DNA of 7,725 nucleotides from an uncultured beta proteobacterium (GCA_903953145.1 CAJBIL010000031.1:1-7725); one strand, 5' to 3'. Counted from the stretch's first letter, positions 1-5,981 are shown. The notes: a model not told the origin generated them from the letters alone. Numbers and translations: made by a program.

Positions 1-585
1 GCCCGCGGCAAACGAATCCTGTTGTGCCGATTCGGCGTCATTCAACACGCCCGGCAACTGTCTGACGATGGCATCCAGCAGCGCCATCGCTGGGATTTCA
101 CCGCCCGAAAGCACGAAATCCCCAATCGAAATTTCTTCATCAACACAGCGCTCGATCAAACGCTCGTCAATTCCTTCGTAGCGCCCGCAGAGCAGCACCA
201 CACCTTCTTTATTCGTCGCATCCTGCACAAACTGCATGACGCGCTGATGGGTCAGAGGTGCGCCTTGCGGCGACAAATAAACCACCCTGCTCTTCAACAC
301 ACCTGCGGCTAACTGCCTGGCCTTAGCCGCAACAATCGCAGCCTCCAGCGGCTTCGGCATCATCACCATCCCGGGACCACCGCCGTAAGGTCGATCATCC
401 ACAGTGCGATGCACGTCGACGGTGAAGTCACGTGGATTCAGGAAATCCAGACGCCAGCGTCCTTCTTCAAGAGCACGACGGGTAATACCCGATTGCGCCA
501 CTGCGGCAAACATCTCAGGAAACAGCGTTACCACATCGGCGATGAAACACTGCGCAACCTTTACCGCAGGCCTACCTGCAAGCAT
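1..585 (-). CDS. trmD: tRNA (guanine-N1)-methyltransferase TrmD, 3' end cut by window edge
   Basis: TrmD transfers a methyl group from S-adenosylmethionine to N1 of G37 in tRNAs reading CNN and some other codons, which prevents +1 frameshifting. It is a cytoplasmic SPOUT-class enzyme that acts as a dimer. The 195 codons present include the N-terminal ADVVTLFPEMF segment, the VDDRPYGGGPGMVM block, and the trefoil-knot cofactor motifs CGRYEGIDERL and EISIGDFVLSGGE. It ends within the NDAESAQQDSF region, so about 50-60 C-terminal residues lie beyond position 1. The start ATG (585-583) shares one base with the rimM stop, as TAATG, so translation is probably coupled. A GGGAAG stretch about 10 bases upstream may act as ribosome binding site. 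The start leaves roughly a dozen residues before the usual family N-terminus, and no in-frame ATG, GTG or TTG lies closer. Identity is very secure; the start is fairly secure. Confidence 0.97.
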   Translation of the reverse strand, partial: MLAGRPAVKVAQCFIADVVTLFPEMFAAVAQSGITRRALEEGRWRLDFLNPRDFTVDVHRTVDDRPYGGGPGMVMMPKPLEAAIVAAKARQLAAGVLKSRVVYLSPQGAPLTHQRVMQFVQDATNKEGVVLLCGRYEGIDERLIERCVDEEISIGDFVLSGGEIPAMALLDAIVRQLPGVLNDAESAQQDSFAAG

Positions 586-1112
586 TACCAATCAGCTTCC
601 CAATCGACACGAACACGCTTTGCCACCAAATCAACATCAAGCACGATAGCCGCCACAAACGGCAACAGACGTTCGGCGCACTCACCGTCGCCCACTCGAA
701 TTACCGCATTGGCAGGCGTTTCGATCAATCCGAGCACCTGACCAAGTGACTGCTCATGAGTATTCACCACCTCAAGGCCAATCAGATCAGCCCAGTAATA
801 CTCATTCTTTGCAGCAGGTGGCAGCGCTTCGCGCGGCACACCCACCAGAACGCCTTGCATCGTCTCCGACGTATTACGGTCGGGTACAGCCTCCAGCTCG
901 GCGATCAATGAGTCGTTGTGCGCCTTGCAACGGATCAGTTTTGTCTGTTTCCAAGCTGCCGGCGCATCCCCTTCACGACCGAGCCACCAATGTGGCAACT
1001 TGGCCCAAACCAGCGGGTCGTCAGCGAACGGATGGATCCGAACCGCTCCCTGCACCCCGTAAGGACCAACGATCTTGCCGAGAACGACAACGTTGGTAAG
1101 CGGTACTGTCAA
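585..1112 (-). CDS. rimM: 16S rRNA processing / 30S maturation factor RimM (non-ATG start)
   Basis: RimM is a cytoplasmic assembly factor that binds ribosomal protein S19 and helps mature the 3' head domain of the 30S subunit. The N-terminal RimM domain begins at VVVLGKIVGPYGVQG. The PRC-barrel domain follows from EYYWADLIG (about residues 104-112), with the late ERLLPFVA and VRVDWEADW signatures. The frame stays open upstream to an ATG at 1238, but that start would overlap rpsP by 79 bases and add sequence foreign to the family. Between the rpsP stop (1160) and the conserved core there is no ATG or GTG. The in-frame candidates are TTG at 1142 (185 aa), CTG at 1127 and TTG at 1112 (175 aa). 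I chose 1112 because relatives begin only a few residues before VVLG. No clear Shine-Dalgarno sequence precedes any of them, so coupling to rpsP translation is likely. Product certain, start uncertain. Confidence 0.93.
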   Translation of the reverse strand: MTVPLTNVVVLGKIVGPYGVQGAVRIHPFADDPLVWAKLPHWWLGREGDAPAAWKQTKLIRCKAHNDSLIAELEAVPDRNTSETMQGVLVGVPREALPPAAKNEYYWADLIGLEVVNTHEQSLGQVLGLIETPANAVIRVGDGECAERLLPFVAAIVLDVDLVAKRVRVDWEADW

Positions 1113-1159
1113 AGAAGCGGCAAGCAGAGCAGAATCAGGCAAGTACTGAGTGCAGCGGG

Positions 1160-1414
1160 TTAAGCTGCAGCCTTGACATTGGACTGTTTGACCAGACGTG
1201 CAACAGTCGGCGACAACTGGGCACCCTGTTGCTGCCAATAGGAAAGACGATCAGCGGCGATGCGCAGGCCCTCTTCCTTCTCGGAAGCCAGCGGGTTGTA
1301 AAAACCGATACGCTCAATAAAGCGACCATCGCGACGAGTGCGCGAATCAGCTACAACCATATTGTAAAAAGGACGCTTTTTAGCGCCACCGCGGGCGAGA
1401 CGAATAACTACCAT
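1160..1414 (-). CDS. rpsP: 30S ribosomal protein S16
   Basis: S16 is a primary-to-secondary binding protein of the 30S body and stabilises helices of the 16S 5' and central domains. The 84-residue product opens with MVVIRLARGGAKKRPFYNMVVADSR and continues with RDGRFIERIGFYNP, both diagnostic for S16. The length is normal for the bacterial family. The ATG at 1414 is preceded by a good ribosome binding site, GGAAGAG at 1428-1422, with 7 bases of spacing. It is the first gene of the rpsP-rimM-trmD operon, in which rplS usually follows beyond the window. A strong promoter lies just upstream in the 95-base gap to yihY. The alanine-rich tail NVKAAA is unremarkable. Confidence 0.98.
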   Translation of the reverse strand: MVVIRLARGGAKKRPFYNMVVADSRTRRDGRFIERIGFYNPLASEKEEGLRIAADRLSYWQQQGAQLSPTVARLVKQSNVKAAA

Positions 1415-1421
1415 TGGTGAT

Positions 1422-1428
1422 CTCTTCC
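1422..1428 (-). promoter_or_regulatory. Ribosome binding site of rpsP
   Basis: On the minus strand the bases read GGAAGAG and end 7 bases before the rpsP ATG at 1414. This matches the anti-Shine-Dalgarno core and supports that start. It contrasts with rimM just downstream, which has none. Confidence 0.7.
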
Positions 1429-1448
1429 GAATTCAGAAAAAGGGCAGA

Positions 1449-1479
1449 ATTATAACAAGAATCAGGGAAAAGTCGACAA
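1449..1479 (-). promoter_or_regulatory. Sigma-70-type extended -10 promoter for rpsP-rimM-trmD
   Basis: On the minus strand a perfect TATAAT (1454-1449) is preceded directly by TGT, giving the extended -10 form TGnTATAAT (1457-1449). A -35-like TTGTCG (1479-1474, four of six consensus bases) lies 19 bases upstream. That spacing is long, but an extended -10 tolerates it. The predicted transcript start is near 1442, giving a leader of about 28 bases before rpsP. The promoter sits in the only gap upstream of the ribosomal operon. Confidence 0.72.
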
Positions 1480-1509
1480 ACCTGACTCATTGACAAGGTT
1501 TTTTTCAAC

Positions 1510-2364
1510 TCAGGGCGAATGAAGCCCTGACTGACCTGTTGCGAAATCCCCTCTAAATTCGGGAAGCGTGGCTGCAACCAAAGCACCCAAAAGTAAAATA
1601 GCCCATGAGAGATACAGCCACATCAGAAAAATGGGCACAGTCGCAAAGGCTCCATAAATCACGGTATAGGAAGGAAAATGTGAGAGATAAAATGCAAAGG
1701 CTTTCTGCATCAGAAGAAACCCAAGCGCAGAAAACAAACCGGCCCATGCCGCATCACGCGCCCTGACGCGCGTGTAAGGGACTGCATAGTAAAGCCCGCC
1801 AATAAAGAGTGCCGGCACCATCAGACCCATCGCATTCAACGTAAACCGGCGCAGCCAGGGTGGCTCATCAACAAATCCAAGAGACGTGGTAACCGCATAG
1901 GAAACCGCTGCAACCACGCCACCAACGACCAAAGGCCAAAGCGCCAGGACCACTGCATAGAGACGAAGGCGACGCCACCACGGGCGTGGTTTCTCAACGG
2001 ACCAGACATGATTAAAGGCACGCTCAATCGTTAGCAACAGCAATATAGCGGTGGCGATCAGCAGCAGCAAACCGATCCAGGTTACCTTCGCGGCTTTCTG
2101 GGAAAACTTGAGTACGTATTTCGAAATCATGCCCCCACTTCCCGATGGCAGAAGATTGCGCACAACGTACTGATCCAGTTGATCGGCCAGACCCGAAAGA
2201 AAAGGAACAACAGAAATCAGGCTGATCAAAAGCGCAACCAGAGGAACCAGCGACAGCAAAGTCGTAAAAGCGAGGCTAGCGCTAATCTGATCAAAGTTCT
2301 CTTCGACAAAGCGTCGCGAGATGCGCGCTGCAAAGAGACGCAAACGGGAAAATGGGCGAGTCAT
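1510..2364 (-). CDS. YihY/UPF0761 family inner-membrane protein
   Basis: This is a 284-residue integral membrane protein of the YihY family, once mis-named ribonuclease BN; its molecular function is not established. About six hydrophobic helices can be seen near residues 27-56, 95-113, 133-157, 177-196, 205-228 and 237-267. The conserved segment SASLAFTTLLSLVPL in the first helix and the WLYLSWAILLLGA segment in the last are family hallmarks. Basic residues crowd the N-terminus before helix 1, consistent with a cytoplasmic N-terminus. The protein stops soon after helix 6. Longer homologues near 400 residues carry an extra C-terminal cytoplasmic domain that is absent here. The ATG at 2364 has no visible Shine-Dalgarno sequence, and a -10-like element lies only a few bases upstream, so the mRNA may be nearly leaderless. 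A 7-bp inverted repeat (1510-1516 with 1524-1530) overlaps the stop codon. The gene is divergent from the DUF2069 gene. Confidence 0.9.
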   Translation of the reverse strand: MTRPFSRLRLFAARISRRFVEENFDQISASLAFTTLLSLVPLVALLISLISVVPFLSGLADQLDQYVVRNLLPSGSGGMISKYVLKFSQKAAKVTWIGLLLLIATAILLLLTIERAFNHVWSVEKPRPWWRRLRLYAVVLALWPLVVGGVVAAVSYAVTTSLGFVDEPPWLRRFTLNAMGLMVPALFIGGLYYAVPYTRVRARDAAWAGLFSALGFLLMQKAFAFYLSHFPSYTVIYGAFATVPIFLMWLYLSWAILLLGALVAATLPEFRGDFATGQSGLHSP

Positions 2365-2371
2365 ATGGCCG

Positions 2372-2379
2372 TTATAATA
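2372..2379. promoter_or_regulatory. Possible shared -10 region of divergent yihY-family and DUF2069 genes
   Basis: The plus strand carries a perfect TATAAT (2373-2378), and the minus strand across the same bases offers TATTAT (2379-2374). The core TTATAA is self-complementary. The site lies in the 52-base gap between two divergent genes, where promoters are required. I find no good -35 hexamer at 16-18 bases on either strand, so this is a plausible but weak call. Confidence 0.4.
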
Positions 2380-2416
2380 GCGCGATGCCTGAAACCCTAC
2401 AGAAACTGCCTAGTTA

Positions 2417-2761
2417 ATGATCCGGAACCTCTATTTGACAGCCTGCGTCAGCCTAATCGCACTGATTTTTCTGTGCCTTGCATGGGAACTCAGGCTGGCG
2501 CCCATCCAGCCCGGCGGCTCTTGGCTGGTTCTAAAGTGCATGCCTTTGCTTGCACCCCTTTTCGGCATTCTCAATGGTCGGCGCTATACCTATCAGTGGT
2601 CATCAATGATGATTCTGCTCTACTTCACTGAAGGCGTTGTACGCGCGACAACTGAAGCTGGCACCAGCCAATGGCTCGCTATTGCAGAAACATTGCTTTC
2701 ACTGATCTTTTTCGGCGCTACAGTGGCCTACTCCCGGCTCACACGTGCCCCTGCGGATTAA
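2417..2761 (+). CDS. DUF2069 family small membrane protein
   Basis: The product is a 114-residue membrane protein of the DUF2069 family, which has no established function. Four hydrophobic segments are visible near residues 5-25, 35-52, 62-76 and 86-106. The conserved core PLLAPLFGILNGRRYTYQW followed by LLYFTEGVVRA is the family signature, and AWELRLAPIQPGG after the first helix also fits. The start ATG overlaps the stop of a 10-codon ORF (2385-2417) as TAATG; no strong Shine-Dalgarno sequence is present. The gene is divergent from the yihY homologue. Its last 23 bases overlap the 3' end of leuA on the opposite strand, so neither gene has room for a separate terminator there. In many relatives a wrbA-type gene sits beside this family, but none is present here. 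Confidence 0.88.
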   Translation: MIRNLYLTACVSLIALIFLCLAWELRLAPIQPGGSWLVLKCMPLLAPLFGILNGRRYTYQWSSMMILLYFTEGVVRATTEAGTSQWLAIAETLLSLIFFGATVAYSRLTRAPAD

Positions 2762-4301
2762 CACGCTCAAGCGACGAATGTAATTTATTCAATGCATTGA
2801 GATAGGACTTAGCTGATGCAATCACGATATCCGTATCTGCACCGTTTCCATTGACGATGCGCCCATCCTTTGACAAACGAACTGTCACTTCCCCCTGAGC
2901 GTCCGTCCCTGTTGTGATGGCATTAACCGAATAAAGCAGCAACTCGGCACCACTGGCAGCAATTGATTCAATTGCCTTGAAAGTTGCATCGACCGGGCCA
3001 CCGCCAATGCATGAGGCTTTCTGTTCGGCACCACCCACCGTCAGCGTCACATCAGCGGATGGCGTCTCACCAGTCTCTGAACAAACGCGCGAATAAAGTA
3101 GCTTGTAATACTCCCCTTCGGGCGTCAAGGCTTCGTCAGAAACTAGTGCCTGCAAGTCCTCATCGAAAATCTCATGTTTTTTGTCCGCCAGATCCTTGAA
3201 GCGTGCAAAGGTTGCATTCAAGGCCTCTTCAGTATCGAGAACGATCCCGAGTTCAGACAAGCGCGATTTGAAAGCATTTCGGCCAGAGTGCTTACCAAGC
3301 ACAAGCTTGTTCTGCGCCCAGCCCACATCCTCAGCGCGCATAATTTCGTAGGTTTCACGGTGTTTAAGCACGCCGTCCTGATGAATCCCGGACTCATGCG
3401 CAAAGGCATTTGCACCAACCACGGCCTTATTCGGCTGAACCACATAACCGGTTATCTGCGAAACGAGTCGTGAAGCAGGAACAATCTGCGACGCATCAAT
3501 CCGGGTCTGCACGGGAAACAGGTCGCTGCGGGTTCTCACCGCCATGACGATTTCCTCAAGTGACGCATTACCTGCCCGTTCGCCAAGTCCATTGATCGTA
3601 CATTCGACCTGACGGGCACCGGCGAGAACTGCCGACAGCGAATTGGCTACCGCCATACCGAGATCGTTATGACAATGCGTTGACCAGATCACCTGATCAG
3701 CGCCGGGAACACGCTCGATCAGTGTTCGCATCAGATCACCCCACACCGAAGGAATGCTGTAACCAACGGTATCCGGCACGTTGATCGTTTTCGCACCAGC
3801 CTTGATCACCGCCTCAAAAACCCGGCAGAGAAAATCAACATCCGAGCGCACGGCATCCTCAGCTGAAAATTCGACATCGTCCGTGTATTCCCGCGCCCAA
3901 TGAACAGACTGAACCGCGGCAGCAACGACCTGATCAGGCGTCATGCGCAATTTTTTTTCCATGTGGATTGGACTGGTCGCAATAAAGGTGTGAATACGAC
4001 CTCTGGCCGCTGGCCGAATAGCCTCCCCGGCACGACGGATATCATTCTCGTTAGCGCGGGCAAGCGAACAGATCGTTGACTCTTTGATCACTTCTGCAAT
4101 TGACTTGATTGCCTCGAAATCACCAGGTGAAGCTGCGGCAAAACCGGCTTCGATCACATCCACCCGCATACGCTCAAGCTGGCGTGCAATACGCAATTTT
4201 TCCTCCCGGGTCATTGATGCCCCAGGGCTTTGCTCCCCGTCGCGCAGGGTGGTGTCAAAAACTACCAAATGATCCTTCAATGTGTTTGCCGAATTTGCCA
4301 T
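2739..4301 (-). CDS. leuA: 2-isopropylmalate synthase
   Basis: LeuA condenses acetyl-CoA with 2-oxoisovalerate to form 2-isopropylmalate, the committed step of leucine synthesis in the cytoplasm, and is normally feedback-inhibited by leucine. The 520 residues match the bacterial family length. The TIM barrel carries the divalent-metal and substrate motifs FDTTLRDGEQ (Asp16 in a metal-ligand position), STHCHND (His209, His211) and GERAGNAS (Asn245). The linker subdomain has AHESGIHQDG (301-310). The C-terminal regulatory domain, from about 390, includes IGGGPVDATFKA. All expected catalytic residues are present and the regulatory domain is complete. The ATG at 4301 is preceded by CGGAG (4313-4309) with 7 bases of spacing. 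It follows pssA after 131 bases and ends overlapping the DUF2069 gene by 23 bases. An A8 run on the coding strand (3958-3951) encodes part of Glu115-Lys116-Lys117. Confidence 0.98.
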   Translation of the reverse strand: MANSANTLKDHLVVFDTTLRDGEQSPGASMTREEKLRIARQLERMRVDVIEAGFAAASPGDFEAIKSIAEVIKESTICSLARANENDIRRAGEAIRPAARGRIHTFIATSPIHMEKKLRMTPDQVVAAAVQSVHWAREYTDDVEFSAEDAVRSDVDFLCRVFEAVIKAGAKTINVPDTVGYSIPSVWGDLMRTLIERVPGADQVIWSTHCHNDLGMAVANSLSAVLAGARQVECTINGLGERAGNASLEEIVMAVRTRSDLFPVQTRIDASQIVPASRLVSQITGYVVQPNKAVVGANAFAHESGIHQDGVLKHRETYEIMRAEDVGWAQNKLVLGKHSGRNAFKSRLSELGIVLDTEEALNATFARFKDLADKKHEIFDEDLQALVSDEALTPEGEYYKLLYSRVCSETGETPSADVTLTVGGAEQKASCIGGGPVDATFKAIESIAASGAELLLYSVNAITTGTDAQGEVTVRLSKDGRIVNGNGADTDIVIASAKSYLNALNKLHSSLERVNPQGHV

Positions 4302-4308
4302 TTCCTGA

Positions 4309-4313
4309 CTCCG
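4309..4313 (-). promoter_or_regulatory. Ribosome binding site of leuA
   Basis: The minus strand reads CGGAG and ends 7 bases before the leuA ATG at 4301. It fixes the start that gives the N-terminus MANSANTLKDHLVVFDTTLRD. Confidence 0.6.
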
Positions 4314-4331
4314 AATGTAGATATCCTGCTA

Positions 4332-4354
4332 CGACTTTCCTGTGAGGAAGTTCG
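4332..4354 (-). promoter_or_regulatory. Stem-loop in the leuA leader
   Basis: The minus strand between pssA and leuA folds into a hairpin. Arm one reads CGAACTTCCT and arm two AGGAAAGTCG, with a three-base CAC loop. Allowing one unpaired A in each arm, nine pairs form. It ends 30 bases before the leuA ATG and no U-run follows, so it is not an intrinsic terminator. A role in mRNA stability or regulation is only a guess. Confidence 0.4.
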
Positions 4355-4432
4355 ACTAAAACCGTACAAGTTATGAGGGAATATTTTGAGTGCGGAAAGT
4401 GCGGCAACGACAATCAATGCCGGGAGCTACCA

Positions 4433-5206
4433 TCACGGACTATTTGAAATACCTGTCACATTTTTTCGCCGAACGATACGAACAAGTGCGAGTACATACC
4501 CCGAAAGGGCATAAACAATGAACAAGCCAAATAGTGCAACCGGCGTATCGTAGGAGATCACCGCAAAACCGAGCGCAATAGCGACGATAAAAATGAACGG
4601 TACACTACGCCGCAGGTTGACGTCCTTGAAACTGTAAAAACGGACGTTTGTCACCATCGTGATGCCGGCAAAAATCACCAGCGCGCAGGCAATCCAGCGC
4701 ACATCAACGCCCGCTATATTTTTATCAATCATGACCCAGACAAAACCAGCCACCAGTGCTGCTGCAGCGGGGCTAGGCAACCCTTGGAAATAACGCTTAT
4801 CCATCACTTCAAGCGTCGTATTGAAGCGCGCCAGACGCAAGGCAGCGCCCGCACAGTAGATGAAGGCAGCAATCCAGCCGAGCCTGCCCATATCCTTCAA
4901 TGCCCAGGCGTAGGTAACGAGCGCCGGCGCCACACCAAAGGAGACCATGTCAGATAACGAGTCATACTCTGCGCCGAAAGCGCTCTGCGTGCGTGTCAGG
5001 CGCGCCACGCGGCCATCAAGCCCGTCAAGCACCATGGCAATGAAAATAGCGACAGCCGCCTGCTCAAAACTCCCTTTCATCGCCTGCACGATGGCAAAGA
5101 AGCCACAGAACAGTGCAGCAGTCGTGAACAGGTTGGGCAGCACATAGATACCGCGCCGACGCAACTCGGGGTTAAACAGGGTCTTGCGGGGCTTGATTTC
5201 CGGCAT
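4433..5206 (-). CDS. pssA: CDP-diacylglycerol--serine O-phosphatidyltransferase
   Basis: PssA joins CDP-diacylglycerol and L-serine into phosphatidylserine, releasing CMP, at the cytoplasmic membrane. The 257-residue protein is of the integral-membrane CDP-alcohol phosphotransferase class, not the peripheral PLD-like PssA of E. coli. The full class signature is visible: Asp61, Asp64-Gly65, Ala68-Arg69, Gly78, Asp82 and Asp86 in the DGLDGRVAR...GAEYDSLSD block. Hydrophobic helices fill most of the rest, with the last near residues 223-243 and a basic tail RIVRRK. The ATG at 5206 lies 17 bases after the psd stop, with only a weak AAGAA (5215-5211) as ribosome binding site, which suggests coupling to psd. 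Psd supplies the next reaction, so the pair forms a phosphatidylethanolamine module. The stop codon overlaps a downstream ATG as TGATG, which opens a 20-codon ORF. Confidence 0.97.
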   Translation of the reverse strand: MPEIKPRKTLFNPELRRRGIYVLPNLFTTAALFCGFFAIVQAMKGSFEQAAVAIFIAMVLDGLDGRVARLTRTQSAFGAEYDSLSDMVSFGVAPALVTYAWALKDMGRLGWIAAFIYCAGAALRLARFNTTLEVMDKRYFQGLPSPAAAALVAGFVWVMIDKNIAGVDVRWIACALVIFAGITMVTNVRFYSFKDVNLRRSVPFIFIVAIALGFAVISYDTPVALFGLFIVYALSGYVLALVRIVRRKNVTGISNSP

Positions 5207-5223
5207 CGCGTTCTTGGGAAGGA

Positions 5224-5859
5224 TCAGGCAAGTTCGGCCAAAATGGTGCTCGAAGCATACACTTTTTCGCCGATCACTACGCGCACTTTGGTATCCAGCG
5301 GCAGGTAAAGATCAACACGCGACCCAAAGCGGATAAACCCGTAACGTTGCCCTGCCGCCAGCTTTGTTCCGGCCTCAACGTAGTTCAGGATACGGCGCGC
5401 CACCAGACCGGCAATTTGAACACAGGTGATATCGCGGCCATCTGTCGTTTTCAGATGTAAAGCACAACGCTCATTTTCAAGTGACGCCTTATTCAGATCG
5501 GCGTTAAGAAAACTGCCCGGAATGTACCATTTTTGCTGAACAGCACTTTCAATCGGTGCGCGATTCGAGTGCACGTTGAAAACATTCATGAATACACTAA
5601 CCTTGAGCGCACGACGATTCAGATAGGGATCATCCGCTTCTTCGACAACGACAATACGTCCGTCAGCCGGGGCAATGACGCTCTTCGGACCACCGGCAAT
5701 AACACGCGCCGGATCACGGAAGAACTGCACACAGAAAATGAAGATGATCCAGAACGGCAAAGACCAGAGGCCAGCACTGGAAGCCAGCAACGCAAAAACG
5801 AACGCGCCGGCAATGAATGGCCAGCCTTCCTTGGCAATAATCGGATGCGGATAGCTCAT
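5224..5859 (-). CDS. psd: Phosphatidylserine decarboxylase, short pyruvoyl-dependent form
   Basis: Psd decarboxylates phosphatidylserine to phosphatidylethanolamine on the inner membrane. The 211-residue product is the short form found beside pssA in many beta- and alphaproteobacteria. It matures by self-cleavage between Gly179 and Ser180 in RFGSRVDLYLP, and the serine becomes the pyruvoyl cofactor. The short form has GS in place of the LGST of E. coli. Asp66 in APADGR and His97 in NVHSNR fit the other two members of the processing triad. Two hydrophobic stretches near residues 16-47 would anchor it. The frame opens at an ATG at 5877, but I prefer 5859: the family starts at MSYPHPIIAKEGWPFI, and AAGGA (5869-5865) sits 5 bases upstream. 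It is separated from ilvC by a 137-base gap rich in inverted repeats, and pssA follows 17 bases downstream. Confidence 0.96.
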   Translation of the reverse strand: MSYPHPIIAKEGWPFIAGAFVFALLASSAGLWSLPFWIIFIFCVQFFRDPARVIAGGPKSVIAPADGRIVVVEEADDPYLNRRALKVSVFMNVFNVHSNRAPIESAVQQKWYIPGSFLNADLNKASLENERCALHLKTTDGRDITCVQIAGLVARRILNYVEAGTKLAAGQRYGFIRFGSRVDLYLPLDTKVRVVIGEKVYASSTILAELA

Positions 5860-5864
5860 GTGAG

Positions 5865-5869
5865 TCCTT
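5865..5869 (-). promoter_or_regulatory. Ribosome binding site that decides the psd start
   Basis: The minus strand reads AAGGA with 5 bases before the ATG at 5859. It lies downstream of the alternative ATG at 5877, so it supports the shorter 211-residue protein. Confidence 0.65.
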
Positions 5870-5876
5870 GAAAGCA

Positions 5877-5981
5877 CTTGGGCGGGTCAGATTCCGACAC
5901 CGCCCAAAGCGAAGACGGGGCAAGGCGCGTCGGAATCAGACAGTACGTTAGTACGGCAAACCCAAGCAACGCCGCCCCGTC
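5877..5981. repeat. Cluster of interlocking inverted repeats between ilvC and psd
   Basis: About 105 bases of the ilvC-psd gap hold several perfect inverted repeats that cannot all pair at once. TTGGGCGG (5878-5885) pairs with CCGCCCAA (5900-5907). GATTCCGAC (5890-5898) pairs with GTCGGAATC (5929-5937). GACGGGGC (5914-5921) pairs with GCCCCGTC (5974-5981) and can extend through GGCG (5924-5927) with CGCC (5970-5973). CTTGGG (5877-5882) also matches CCCAAG (5961-5966). AGTAC occurs twice, 3 bases apart (5943-5947, 5951-5955), and can form a small GTAC hairpin. No U-run follows any stem in either direction, so these are not standard terminators. It may be a dispersed palindromic repeat element or a structured leader of psd-pssA; I cannot tell which from one copy. 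Confidence 0.75.

Noticed and set aside
1113..1238. Upstream extension of rimM to the ATG at 1238
   Set aside because: It overlaps rpsP by 79 bases, and the added residues are cysteine-rich and unlike any RimM N-terminus.
1510..1530. Perfect 7-bp inverted repeat at the yihY stop codon as an intrinsic terminator
   Set aside because: On the minus strand the stem is followed by GTTGAAAAAAACC, an A-rich and not a U-rich tract; on the plus strand nothing T-rich follows it. It may be a 3'-end hairpin but not a standard terminator.
3174..3473. 99-codon plus-strand frame opposite leuA, and similar frames opposite trmD, rimM, psd and yihY
   Set aside because: Each is antisense to a well-supported gene, has no ribosome binding site of note and no family features.
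4302..4432. A dedicated leuA promoter
   Set aside because: The best pair I could find (TTTCCG, 17 bases, CATAAC) matches consensus poorly, so I do not call it. Readthrough from pssA or a non-consensus promoter remains possible.
5860..5877. Six-residue N-terminal extension of Psd (MLSRTH)
   Set aside because: AAGGA lies downstream of the 5877 ATG and is correctly spaced for the ATG at 5859, where the conserved MSYPHPI start is found.
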